Part shown: one piece after another, positions 45,341-56,849 of the stretch
How the letters are laid out: every line of letters begins with the position of its first letter
Position numbering within the stretch: position 1 is the stretch's first letter
NCBI GenBank assembly: GCA_010015805.1
Contig: ML978125.1
Span: forward strand, 1,798,001-1,862,000
Length of the DNA: 64,000 nucleotides
Reading direction: 5' to 3'
DNA from: Rhizodiscina lignyota
Lineage: Eukaryota; Ascomycota; Dothideomycetes; Aulographales; Rhizodiscinaceae
The notes under the pieces: generated by a model
Database searches by the model: none
The model's input: only the letters and a program-made list of their open reading frames with translations
Told to the model about the DNA's origin: nothing
Program-made: the position numbers and the translations under genes

Positions 45341-46258
45341 GTTCTTCTTCCACCGGTTTTGGTAGGCCCGTTTCTCGGCCCAGGTCTGCTTCGGGCGTCG
45401 TGGACGCTTCACTGCAATCTGTCGCTCGACCACAGGGACCTATTTCTTTTCCTTCTTCCTGCCCCCTTGAAGCAGCCAATCGGTCTCGCACGCGATCCCA
45501 AGTGAATCGGCAATTGTATTTAAAAGCTTGATATTGCGATCAAACTCTTTACTTCTCGCGTTTTACCAGGCGATGCAAATGCGAGTTCCTGAGCCACCAC
45601 TCCCGCATCCCGATGCCAGCGTGGTAGCCGTATACGATTATTACTTTCAATCCATTTCGAATAGCTAGCTCTAAGAACATTTCTCTGAACCACTGTAGGA
45701 TCGGCATAAACGGCGAGTCTCGGTACATCGCGTCACCCTTAATTCGACGGCCTTTCGCTGTCAAATACCAGAATTTCATTGAAATGAAATCCACAACAGC
45801 CTGGCGCTTGTCCTTGCCAACTTGAGTGAATATGCGTAGGAACCGCTTGATAGTATAGGCCGGATCCTCCAGGATTGATGGTTGCCACGCCCGATTCCAT
45901 TCCCCTCGGTTTGGAAATTTCCCGGAGACATGGAACATATGCAAGGCGTCGAAGCCTTTAGGAGGGGTGTAAGCCTTCACGATGTCGCCGATGGGCGAGT
46001 GTTGGGATGATGCCGCCGTCTCTGGTAAAAGCGCGAGCATGCGTCGCTCGAGTTCTTCGTACAGTGCGGAGAATGGGTCTGGCTGTGCCATGAACTCATC
46101 GACTGAAATCTGAGGCTCCATGCTTCGTGCTTCATCGGTGTTGTCCAGAGCCATCTCGTCATCATCCTGCTGTTCCAGCCACAAATGCTCCATGCTTGGC
46201 GGTTCATCGCCGAAGGGATCATCATCTTCATCAAGTGTATTTCCGCCGACTGCACCGT

Positions 46259-46366
46259 CTTCGAGTTCACTGGCTTCGAGTTCATCAGCTTCGAGTTCAT
46301 CAGCTTCAGGTTCATCGGCTTCAGGTTCATCGGCTTCGAGTTCATCGGCTTCGAGTTCATCGGCGT
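46259..46366 (-). repeat. 15-bp minisatellite in the acidic N-terminus of copy D
   Basis: About seven units of TCGAGTTCATCGGCT (plus strand), with C/T and A/G variants, encoding Glu-Leu-Glu-Ala-Asp or Glu-Pro-Glu-Ala-Asp. All frames stay open. Confidence 0.85.
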
Positions 46367-46543
46367 CACTGCAGACAGACTCCAGATCCTCGCACTCAGA
46401 GGCTTCTTCGGGCAAGGGCTCGGTGTGGGTGAAATCGATGGAAGCCTCCTGAGCTGTGCGAGTCGAAGACTCTGCTTCCATTGTGCTCATAGTAAGATAA
46501 GGTATTGAAAGATCGCGTGAATGTTGAAAAGATGGAGTGCAGT

Positions 46544-48943
46544 TCAGAGAGTACAGAGTGCAGTTGGGAGTATGGTGTGCGGTGGAACCTGGATTTGGTC
46601 GGAACCGTGGTATTCATTGAGGAGCTCCTTAACCCTGTACTCGGTGCTCCAGCCAGTATCTAATTGTATGTCCCGAAGCAGCTGGATCACCGGTTTTCGT
46701 TCCTGGCCTCCCTCTAAGCATTGTCCTGCTAGATAGAGTGGTTGGATCAAGTTAATGCGAGCTGCGGCATGAGGTCGCCCATTTGCGATTCCGCAAATTT
46801 CGCGGCAGTCGGCTTCGACGTTCTTCATAAGATCCCGATATTCGCGCAGCTGGATTATAGGATTGCCGTGTGGACGATTTGGTCGATTCAAAAGTATCAG
46901 GACATTGGCAAAGTGGTAGTGGGCCATCATGGCGGCATGGTCCGGCCGGCTGAAGATAAGCTCAGGGAAAACCGAGTCTGGTGCCATGAAGAGGGAGCTG
47001 AATTAACTTGATGTATCAAGCCTGCCATAAGGTTCAAAGGTTGACGGAAGTTGGCTCCGCCATTCTCCCAAAAGCGTTGATAGTCGAGCCCACTCCGATG
47101 ACATTGAGCCTTGCACATCTTGGTTAGGACCGGTGAATCCAGATGCCGAACTCTCTCTTCGACTAACAGCTAAAAGGCTCACAACAGATGATAAGATCCA
47201 TATGAGGCTCCTTGAAAACAGAACAGATTGCTCGAGAGCCTTCAGTCCGCGAGTTTTGCAGTTGTGCAGAGCGATTAGGCTGAATGCTCCGCTCCCATCA
47301 AATGCAAGTCCAGCCGCTTGCCATAACTGGGTATCGTCAGGAGAGATGTGAGTTGTCGTTCTGCGAATAAACGCGGTGAGGTAATCCTGGCGGGCAAAAT
47401 TCCAAAAGCATGCGTGCTGTGATTCACAGAAAGTCGGGAGCAGTACAGACGCATCGCTGTCATTCGGGTACCTTCCCTTAAGCGTCTCTCTTAGAGCTTG
47501 TAATATACCAGATATCCGTCTGGGACTTGTAAGCAAATCTCAGTCCTCGAGTCTTGGAGAGGCAATTGCGCAGGAGATATCGCGAGTCCTCGATGTCAGT
47601 GAAGAGTTAAAAGGGGAGAACATACTGGAAGTAATGCCTATCGGATGAATCGAGACTCTCATATATATGGAGGATAGACGTAGCGATAAGAACATAATCG
47701 GAAACTTCAGATGCAGATCCGGAGAATAGTTGGCCGCTTCGTACAGCCTGATCTAAACGGCTGCGTTCATCTCGTCCAAGTGTACGGTGATCGGCATGAG
47801 GCTGGAAAACCTCATATAGGGGGAGCAATTCTTTCAGGTTTTCCAAAGCTTGGTGATAATAGTTAGCCGCTTTATAAGACCAGTTTACATCCACCGAGTT
47901 GGGATAGATTTCGGATGATGCTGGAACTCTGCACAAGCCGCCTCCGCTAATTGCTCTGATTCCACCCACAAGTCCCAGCTGCTTCGCGGCAACCGCAATA
48001 GCTGCATATTTTATCGCCGCATGGTTACATGAAGCAGTCAGAACACAGGATCCGAACAAAGTCCCAGGGCTAAATAGATCAACCCTGTCCATAGTTAGCG
48101 TATTGCAGAGTACAACATTAGCTATGGAAACATACCATGGTGCAATGTTGTCGGCGAAATGGCGAAGTAGAAAGAGAATCCCTTGTTCTGATTCAAGCAT
48201 GAACTCAGAAAAGAACTCATGGAATGAGGTATCGATGTTGCTACCAATTAGACTTGTGGTGCTCACATCGCTCCCTGTTAGGCGGAACGACCTGGAAAGC
48301 GGACTTTGAGAGATTCCAGAGGAAGGAGCGCCTTGACTATCGGAGAGAGTAGAATCAAGTGCGTGATTTATGGGATCTGTCCCACTGTTTGTGTCGAATG
48401 TAGATGCGCCAGATGCCGTGGGCTCTTGCGTTGTCCCAGCATCCGGTCGAGCTGATTCAGTGGGTGAAGTATTGCTCGAAGGCAAACCCTGCGTAGGTGC
48501 AAGCGATGGGATTGAACTTTGGTCTTGGATGAGGGGTGCGCTTCCTGGCATAGGGACGCCAATTGACGGATTCGATGTAATTGCTGCTTTTGTAGCCGTT
48601 GCACGCCCGAGTTGAAAGGTTATCCGCTTCAGGCGATTAGCTCCATTCTACCACAGAACAAACCACACCAGCTCAAACTTACACCAGTAGAAAACCCACT
48701 GTTCGACCTCTTCTGGATTTTCTTTTGTAGCCGTGCTCCTTCATCGACAAATTTGAGGCCATCGGCATAGCCTGGGCACTCTAGCTTCAGGCTTGCACAT
48801 CGCCCACAACCGGGTCGACGTTCGTCACACTGCATGTTAATAACAAATTAATAACTTCATAGCGGTGCTGGATGAGGTCCACCAACCTTCAAATGACGGT
48901 TTCTACAGCGCTGGCAAGCCTGTAGAGAAGACGAGGCGGGCAT
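46544..48943 (-). CDS. Zn2Cys6 transcription factor
   Basis: About 704-residue regulator with exons 48943-48887, 48829-48685, 48586-47626, 47525-47008 and 46977-46544. ACQRCRNRHLKCDERRPGC then GRCASLKLECPGY is a canonical cluster split by intron 1. After a Ser/Thr/Pro linker come SFHEFFSEFMLESEQGILFL, TASCNHAAIKYAAIAVAAKQ, LLPTFCESQHACFWNFARQD, LPSTFEPYGRLDTS and ALIAL-type helices of the C-terminal regulatory region, ending DHAAMMAHYHFANVLILLNR. The last intron as written is only 30 nt (gttaat...ccag), shorter than any other here. A 48-nt GC-AG alternative (donor gcaggc) keeps frame but loses five conserved residues. The true joint is unsettled. The gene starts 502 bp from the divergent HET gene. 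Confidence 0.85.
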
Positions 48944-49445
48944 TGCCGAATGTGTTTGATACTCATCGTCCCTCTCCGACGAACCATTTTGTCTTCAGTA
49001 CATGCTAGCTTTCAATTTCCAATGAAGATTAACTTCCGTTCTTCGAGACCAGAGAGCATGACAGCATGACAGGAAGGCGCGATAATCTGCTTACTAACGT
49101 GGAGCGATTACCAAATCAGGCGTATTTCCCCTTCTGGAATATCTCTCCTTCCTTTTACGCCCGTTCCTTTGTTGAGTTTCTCAGGAAGAGCTGAACGATG
49201 CTCTCACAGACACAACAGACGAGTTGCGGCACGGTGCGAAGATCCTCCTTCTTGCGACATCATAGTTAAGTGTGAAGTTCGTATATGCAGTGTACTTGCA
49301 CTTACACCCTCAAGGGCTCGTGAAAAGAACTCCGAAAGATGCAGAGCGAGTTATGCGACTCGGCGTTCAGCTCAGATTTTCTGAACCCGACCTGAGGAAG
49401 AGTCCAGGGCAGGCAACATCGAGAGCCTGAGAGTCTCTGCACAGT
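48944..49445. promoter_or_regulatory. Divergent promoter of regulator and HET gene
   Basis: 502 bp between divergent start codons. No TATA or known operator was seen. Confidence 0.4.
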
Positions 49446-51619
49446 ATGGCTGTCACGACTTCTGGACCTAATGCCTGCGAGACATGCCGGTCCATTCTCG
49501 CAGACAAAGACCTCCTCAAACGTGCTCGGTCCGAGGAAGGCTTGAACTTTGAAGTCAGTCGCGAATGCTTTCAGGACTCTGTACAGCGAGGCTGTGGTAT
49601 ATGCTCTACCTTCCATGAGATGGCAAACCAAGGTAGTTTGGCAGAAATCAGAGCTCAGGGCCTCTTTGACCCTGAGGAGCTCGACGGACTTGACGAGGAA
49701 GATTTTGAATCAATGGAAGCGTTTCGCGTGCTTGATGCTGCTGGCCAGCCTCTGCCTGCCAAAGCGTCTCTGCCAGGTCGACTGGTCAGAAACATCCATG
49801 CGGAAGTCATGCCTGGAAGAGCTAAGTTTGACATTACATCTTTGAGGATCGCCGCGTGGTCCGCAGAGAATCGGTACCATCTCGATGTTGAATTTGACGC
49901 CTGTGCCGTTGAAGGTATTGTTGGCTTTCACTTCCGCAGTTCAAAGTAACCAGACATGATGCTAATGGAAGACTTCTGCCAGGAGGCCTCGCTGCGAGAT
50001 ATGTCAGAACACGTCCGCTAAATCCATTTGTCTCCTCCGCGAGTAGCTTTGCCATGGTAAGAAAGTGGGTGTCAGACTGCGTTAATTCGCATGCACACTG
50101 CCCAAAGCCGAAGCAATCTCTCCCGTCTCGACTAATACTCATCGAGAGCGAAGACAGTATGGCATCTTACCGTATCGTTAGTACTGAGAAGATTGGCCAG
50201 GTATCCTACGCTGCATTGAGCTACGTTTGGGGCGGACCTCAACCCGTCATGCTCACTCAAGCCAATATCCCTGTCATGACCAGCCATATCGACAGTGCAT
50301 CGCTTCCGAAGACTGTGCTTGACGCTCTTCATACAACACGGAATCTTGGCCTGCAATATCTCTGGGTCGATGCTCTTTGCATAATTCAGGATTTAGAGGC
50401 CGATAAGAACCACGAGATTGCTCGTATGGACGAGATATACCACAGCGCGTATGTGACCATTTGCGCCGCTAGCGCTTCCAGCTGCCGAGCTGGGTTTCTG
50501 GAAGACAAGTCCCAGGAATTCCCGGGTGTCCCTGCTCGGCCTGTATCTCACATCATTTTCCCTTGTCCAGATGGAAGGTTGGGTGAGATTCAACTCACGC
50601 CGACGCGGACTTACGATCCAATTATGGAACCACTCAACAGCCGCGCATGGTGTTTCCAAGAACGCCTGCTCTCGCCAAGGGTCTTGACGTATGGATCGTG
50701 GCAGATGTACTGGCAGTGCCAGACGATGCAGGCTTGTGATGGTGGAGATGTGAGCAGATTTGAGCAGGCAGGAACGGAGAGAATGTCGATGTTCGCTTTT
50801 GATGAAGCGAATAAGGTCGAAGCAGACGCCACAGGTTCGGTGCAGGCACTTTACAGCAACTGGATTGGCCTAATTCAGGAATACAATCTTCGAAACATTA
50901 CGGATCCACAAGATCGACTGCCTGCGCTTGCTGGTATAGCGAAGAAGTACGCCCAGGCCCTTGCAGATGATGATTATTGTGCAGGACTGTGGAAGTCACA
51001 GCTTCTGCCGACGCTTGCATGGCAAAATGGAGATGCAAAGCCGTCGCGGCCGGAACAATATCGTGCACCGACCTGGTCTTGGGTGTCAGTCGACGGAGAG
51101 CTATTCTGGCCTGACGATGCGCAGGTTATGGAGTCATGGATGGCGAAAGATGTTGAGATCCTCGATTGCCACATCACGCCATTATCCGCAGATGTCCCTT
51201 TTGGCAGGGTCAAAGATGCGTCGCTGACAATTAAGGCTTGGACAAAGACCGTGATATGGGATGGACGCGTACATACTGCGCAAGGCATTGAAGGATACGA
51301 AATGGCCCTCGATATTCTTCCCCTAGAGTGGGAAGATCAAGAACCAGGTGAAGATGAGATGGATGCTATTCTTGGAAGAGACAGAACGGATCTGAAGTAT
51401 CAGATTCCGGTAACATATACCGAGTTTACTGCTGATGGGGAGCGAGTGATGCCAATCACCCTGATGAGGATTACAGATATTGCGGCGCTCATACTCGAGA
51501 AAGACGCAGAGCACACTCACAGGAGGTTGGGTCTGGCAGTATTCCAGTCGCCGGACGGTTCAGATGACGCTGATGCTTATTTCAGCGATGGACAGGTGCA
51601 AACTTTGGTCATCCTGTAG
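49446..51619 (+). CDS. HET-domain protein (heterokaryon incompatibility-type)
   Basis: About 701-residue protein with exons 49446-49914 and 49983-51619. The N-terminus has a Cys-rich start (ACETCRSILADKDLLKRA, RGCGICSTFHEMA). The HET domain lies in exon 2: YAALSYVWGGPQPVMLTQAN, LPKTVLDALHTTRNLGLQYL, WVDALCIIQDLEADKNHEIA, MDEIYHSAYVTICAASA, and later RAWCFQERLLSPRVLTYGSW. HET proteins trigger cell death after fusion of unlike strains; many paralogues have no proven role. The 68-nt intron was chosen for its gtattg donor, CTAATG branch site and gccag acceptor. A second option, splicing from gttgaa at about 49,886 to cgcag, also keeps frame and would keep FKVTRHDANGRLLPGG in the protein. Confidence 0.88.
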
Positions 51620-52820
51620 CAAACATCGAGAGACGGTAAGCCCGCCGGTGGGTTCGGACTTCGCAGAGCTGCCTCTACGCCTGGATGGCCTTGCTCAAGC
51701 CTTGCCACTCCTTCCATGCAGTAATGACGATGACAATGAATGACGTGGCTGGCTGGCCATACCTTATCTCCACCAGCCGTGTGAAGCAGGCTATGGGCAT
51801 TGTTCTGCCACGCGGGTTCATGTAACGATCTAAACCGGTCTTTGTCCTTGCAGAGGTTGGCACGGCTTGGCCGTATGTCAGTGAAGTGGCATGGCGCAAC
51901 ATTGGCTCTTTCGTGCGGCATTTCCTGCCTTACGATGAGTAGCAGGAGGTGAACAGTCCTGTCGATTGAGTGGGCCTGCAATTTGCGCGCCGTGTAATTT
52001 ATGATTCCGCTTTGCGCTTTAGCAGACTCGCGGCCAATCAGCGGGCGCCGCGCGATTTCGATCTGCAGGTACAGCGGAAGGTGCGCAGGTAAGACCCCTG
52101 CTAACCCCTGCTATTCGTTTCATTATCCGCACATGGCCCTTTGTACCACCACAACACGCCCTCGATTGCCTATCGCCTTCAGCGCCGCCCTCTTTTCTAT
52201 TTTCGCTCCTTCATCCCACACTCTTTCTCCTCTCTTTTCGTTCTCTACATCGGCTCCGCCTCCCGTCAAGCTCAGAACGCGGTCGACTACTTTCTTCCCT
52301 ACATTCACTCACTCCAAGGCTCATAGCCAGCTTCACTCTTTTCACTCACGCTCGTTCCCGCGAGGCAGCGCAATTCCAGCCTTTGGCCAAGCCGCATTCC
52401 ACAAGGACAGCGTGCCCAGCTCTGCGTTTCTCCAGCCTCGAACGCTCGAGACTCTCTGTCCACATTCCTGAGATCTAAAGCAACAACAAGCGACTCTTAG
52501 CTTTTACTCTCAGAGTTACCCGCTCAGGCCTTCCTTGAGCACCTGCTCCTGTACGGACTTCACGCTCACTTCGAGTTACTTGTCAATCGCTACCAGTATC
52601 GACGCGAGAGAAACGCGCCCACATTCCCTCTGCCACGTTAGTTTAGACGACAATACGCGCTTATTATTATCATCAAACCGGTGTTACTGAATTCTAGGCA
52701 TTCTTCCTCCGCGGAGCTGGTCATCAACACAACACTGTTGCTCGATTATCGCCGCTGGCCGGTCGTTGCTTTCTATCATTCGTACATATCGCGAAGCGTA
52801 GACGCAGCACCACTCTCAAA
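51620..52820. other. Intergenic region with long C/T-rich leader of the glucanase gene
   Basis: 1.2 kb. 52,120-52,620 is strongly C/T-rich, as in leaders of highly expressed wall genes. A 156-codon frame here (52,001-52,471) has low-complexity Ser/Pro/Thr coding and no family match, so it was not called. Confidence 0.45.
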
Positions 52821-54137
52821 ATGAAGACCGGTAGCTTCATCGTTCTCTCCCTCCTCGGACTGGCCGCAGCGCAGCCACATGGTAAGCCTCGAAACAACAT
52901 CATTATGTGTTGAGATCTGACTACTACAGGCCATCACCGTCATGCTCGCTTCCACAAGGAGAAGCGCGAGCTCATCACCGACACCGTAACGGTTGTCGCG
53001 ACGGCCCCAGCTGCTGTCGTCTACGTCGATCCTGAGGGTCACGTTCTGTACACCTCTCAGGCCGCTGGACAGGTCGCAGCAGCAGCAGCTACTTCCTCGA
53101 CTCCAACTCCATCCTCATCTCCTGAGCAGAATGCGGCCCCTGTTGCGCCGCTCTCCTACAGCATGCCGCCACCCCCACCAGCCTCGACTTCCTCGTCGAC
53201 CTCGTCTTCTACCCCACCACCTTCCACGACCGCTCAGGCAACGCCTACGACTACTGAAGCTCCAGCTCCTCCAGTCACAACCGCGACTTCCGTCGCTGGT
53301 GGCACCGGTGGCTACATCGGTTCTACTCCTTCAGCCACTCCTGCTGCTGGTGGCAAGGAGGAGTACGGCGTCTCCTTCTCGCCCTACAACGCCGACGGCA
53401 GTTGCATGGACCAAGGTCAAGTCGACTCCTGGTTCTCCAAGTTGCCCCCATTCGGTATTGTGCGCTCCTACGGTGTTGACTGCAATCAAGTCTCGACGAT
53501 GATCTCCGCGGCCAAGGCGAACAACATGAAGGTCTTCCTCGGAATCTTCGATCTCTCGCAGGCGTCAAGCGAGATCAGCACTTTGATCAGCGGCGTCAAT
53601 GGCGACTGGAGTGGCGTCTGGGCTGTCTCCATCGGCAATGAGGACGTCAACCAGGGCAAGGCCGCTCCCGCGGATGTCGTGACCGCACTCAACAATGGCC
53701 GCACCCAGCTCCGCAGTGCAGGCTACAACGGCCCCGTCGTGCACGTCGACACGTTCAACCAGATCATCGACCACCCTGAGATGTGCGAGAACTCTGACTT
53801 CGCTGCTGCCAACTGCCACGCTTTCTTCGACCCGAACACTTCTGCCCAGAACGCCGGCGACTTCGTGCTCAACCAGGCGCAGCAAGTGGCCAAGGCTTGC
53901 GGCGGCAAGAACACCTGGATCACCGAGTCGGGATGGCCGCATGCTGGCCTGACGAACGGCCAGGCAGTTCCCAGCCCGGAGAACCAGCAAGACGCGCTCA
54001 ATTCGCTCCGCAGCAAGTTCTCGAGCAACATCATCTTCTTCAGTGCGTTCAACGATCTGTGGAAGGTGAACAATGCTGGCACGTTCGACGCAGAGCAGTG
54101 CTGGGGCATGTTTGACTCCGACATCAAGGGATTCTAA
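52821..54137 (+). CDS. GH17 cell-wall glucan 1,3-beta-glucosidase (Scw4/Scw11/EglC-like)
   Basis: 422-residue secreted glucanase or transglucosylase with exons 52821-52881 and 52930-54137. A signal peptide (FIVLSLLGLAAAQ) and Kex2 site (FHKEKR) precede a Ser/Thr/Pro/Ala-rich linker of about 120 residues, then the GH17 domain. Landmarks: YGVSFSPYNADGSCMDQGQV, IVRSYGVDCNQVSTMISAAK, VSIGNEDVNQG with the acid/base Glu, and ITESGWPHAG with the nucleophile Glu, ending FSAFNDLWKVN and GMFDSDIKGF. Scw4-type enzymes remodel wall beta-1,3-glucan. There is no GPI signal, so it is secreted or wall-linked through the glucan. Codon use is strongly C-biased, which fits high expression. Confidence 0.95.
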
Positions 54138-55370
54138 GCGTCCTGCTAACGCTTTTCTTGCTGACTTGCTTCTACACCAGCATGGCGGACATTCTGTTTT
54201 TTGACTTCTTTCTTTTCTTTCTTCTGTGGGACGAGTCACTTCGACTCGTCATTTGATGTACGACACGGTTTCGATCCGCAGCGTGCGGGCCGTCTTCAGC
54301 ATAGGGCGGCGAAAGGCGACTGGCCTATGAAATAACATGGATAGCTACCAATGAAACCCAGTAGCTTAACAGCCTAGAGTGTTCCATTGTGCTGTACTCA
54401 TGATGTGATTGATGTGATGAGTGACTGAAGACGAGCTGTCACTCAACGTTCCCATATGACTTCCATGAGTCTCCCAGTTTGTTGCCTGTGGAATATAGTT
54501 ACGAATATCTCCCCATTTGTGACTATACATAGCTGGTTGTTGATGTATAGCTGATAATCCATAGTGATGTGTATGAATGAGTCTTTAGAGATTTCATTCA
54601 GTCAAGCGCAATATTGTCAAGTGAAGGCTTGGTCAGCAGGCGCAGATGCTATTGCTACCGTATCGCATGGAATACTTGCCACTTCTTGCTGGAGTATATC
54701 ATGCTTTAAGAGACGCTGTAGAGAATCTAATCAAGCTTCATGAATTGACGCAACAGGCGCCTAATCCATGGAGGCGTTGTAATCCTCGAAGCTTCGCTGA
54801 CATGCGAGATGAGTCTCGTCGTAATTCTACCCTGAATACTGACTACCTCTAATCGGACTGCAATGACGTTCAACGAACTTCCGAGGACAGTACAATCGAA
54901 GGTCGTAAATGCATGTGCATAAGGCGGGACGAAGGCCATCAACATAATACTCAGAGCTCCGCAAGCGCCGATCTGTGTTGCTCCTATGGTACTTCAAGGA
55001 ATACAGTGATTTCAGAGGAGCTACAGAGATTGTAGAAGGGATGCCGTGGACCGTACAATTAGCATTTGCTAACCTATGTAGCAATCGTTGAATCCGTACA
55101 ATTGCTCTTGTGGCAGAGCCTCCACAGGCATTGAAGATATGCTCTCTGGATATTGCCGCAACATACTTGGCCGTTTTAGACCTGGATGAAATCCGCTTCA
55201 AAGATCATCCTCGATATCTACACTCTTGCGCTACAGCCTAGTATTACATGCTCCTGAGCTACTCTTAGTTTTAAGGCGAGATCGTGCCTCACTCGCGATT
55301 CAATCAAAAAGCTCGTTGATATCAGGGAGAGATATTGTATTCGATGCTGCGATTTGAGAGATACCAATGG
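54138..55370. other. Long intergenic region, no gene recognised
   Basis: 1.23 kb between convergent genes. A 124-codon minus-strand frame (55,201-54,827) shows no recognisable domain and codon use unlike its neighbours. No repeat or RNA gene seen. Confidence 0.4.
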
Positions 55371-56563
55371 CTACCGTTTACCTGGAGCATTAATGACATT
55401 TCTTGAGAAGGTTGCGCTAAGACCGTTATCTAGTGTCCTTGCTCTTTCTTTGGCTGTGATGCCAGTGCGGTCCGTGACGGGAGTAGCGTTGATGATGTTG
55501 TCGAACTCGTCGTCCTCGCCGATGTCCCCGTCTGAGGCATCTGAATCATAGTCGCTGGATGGCGGAGGAGGTTTCGCTGGTGGCTGGGGTGGAACTTGTG
55601 AAGATATCGTGATGTGTCTCTTCTCGCTCTCTGATGGGTTGGCGAAAGGTTTCGATTGCAAGACTCGTCGTCTGAGCTCTGCCATCTCTTCTTCGTCATC
55701 CGATTCCGGGGGCAGTTCATATGGATCTCTTTCTTCATCTTCATCCTCTTCACTGCCGTCCTCATCATTATCTTCACCACTTTTCTTTTCTCCTTCGTCA
55801 CTCTCACCGCCCTCGTCGAGCAGACCTTCCTGCTTCGGTTTCTCCCTGCCCCTCGCCCTGTCCCATTCCCTTTCTAGCTGCTTCATATAGTTCTCCTCTG
55901 CCTTCTTGATCTCCTCATCATCCTTGCACTCCACATAGGCATTCAGAACGTCCGCGTTGATCTTGAGGAACTCTTCACCATACGAGAACGGCGCCAGAAC
56001 GTCCTCCGCCCATTCCTTTTGACCACAGATGTAAAAGCAAGCAGCAAGGGCCTCCGCACAATTGAGTCGCCATGGCCGGCCGTAGTTGATGCTGTTCGCT
56101 GCAACGAGGTAGGGCAGGAGGCGCTCGTGTTTGCCGCCGATGCGCGCAAAGGGTACTTCTTCAACGCGGTTCCAGGAGCATTCTACGACGGCGGCGCCGA
56201 ATTGTTCGAGTACTGGGGCGTCGGCTGAAGAAACGTACTTTTTGCCTTTGGGACTATAGCAGCAATTAGGGTAACAATCTTATGGCCTGTCGAATTCGGC
56301 ACTCACGATACAACGATGCCAGCAAACTTTTGGCCAACGTGCAGCTCCCGCATCAAGCCTTGCCGTATGAGCCTTTTGCCTGAGCAGCGTTTCGCGTCGC
56401 AGTGGCCGAAGTCCCAGCATGCCGCTTTGAACTGTGGTCTTCGATTTACTTGTTCGCCATCGCCTTCGCCGTCTTGTGGTGGGACATTTCTCGAACGCGG
56501 CGGGTTGGAGTACTTCTTCGAGTTTCTGGAAGATGGAAAATTGTCCTTCTTATGGCGGACCAT
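55371..56563 (-). CDS. TSR3: TSR3, 18S rRNA aminocarboxypropyltransferase
   Basis: 379-residue rRNA-modifying enzyme with exons 56563-56307 and 56253-55371. It transfers the 3-amino-3-carboxypropyl group to the hypermodified pseudouridine of 18S rRNA, using S-adenosylmethionine. Conserved stretches: AACWDFGHCDAKRCSGKRLI, PKGKKYVSSADAPVL, AAVVECSWNRVEEVPFARI and RLLPYLVAANSINYGRPWRL, then NCAEALAACFYICG. The C-terminal extension is long, acidic and Asp/Glu/Ser-rich, with a Pro-rich segment (VPPQPPAKPPPPSSDYDSD); yeast Tsr3 also has an acidic tail. The start is the ATG opening MVRHKKDN. Its divergent neighbour is a GGA adaptor gene. Confidence 0.95.
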
Positions 56564-56849
56564 TTTGAATACTTAGAAAGGAAAAGAGCGGACCTGTTGC
56601 GCAAGATTGGCGGATGTTGTAGAAGTACAGGAACATTTAGTGACGTGCATTGCCATTTGGAAGCTGCCACACTTGCCCCACCGCACCGCATATCACTTGC
56701 TGAGCCTCCAGCCCACCATTCCTGCACTCGTATTCGCAACTGTGTCCCATTGCTGCTTCTGCGCACCCTCAAGTAGCTTTGCTCCAGCACTCTCCTCCGA
56801 ATCTGAACAGCTTCAAACCGCTCTCAAACTGGAGGCAGCTACAGCGCGC

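Larger units (their letters stand above)
44590..46490 (-). pseudogene. Best-preserved copy D of the 19-residue repeat family, in two reading frames
   Basis: First part, 46490-45549: 313 codons from an ATG; acidic N-terminus with an ELEAD repeat, then FMAQPDPFSALYEELERRML, and the core (QAVVDFISMKFWYLTAKGRR, IKGDAMYRDSPFMPILQWFR, IVYGYHAGIGMREWWLRNSH). Second part, 45433-44696: six units of exactly 19 residues, for example RYQNNVNGFRDRLLVYARD. Then come a Lys/Glu-rich segment, TPRDALRFCAPYGIWTIRTA with K/W-x-x-H, and PCKSCGARMPRAGMKAHEG with a closing Cys (C-x2-C-x11-H-x5-C), plausible zinc ligands. The two parts are separated by about 115 bp and do not connect in one frame. It could be expressed as two proteins or by splicing, but loss of function is simplest. 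No known family recognised. Confidence 0.8.

Noticed and set aside
52001-52471. 156-codon frame upstream of the GH17 gene
   Set aside because: Low-complexity Ser/Thr/Pro coding in a C/T-rich leader, with no conserved motif. More likely untranslated leader.
54827-55201. 124-codon minus-strand frame between GH17 and TSR3
   Set aside because: No domain recognised and no splice context that would extend it. Chance frame is simplest.
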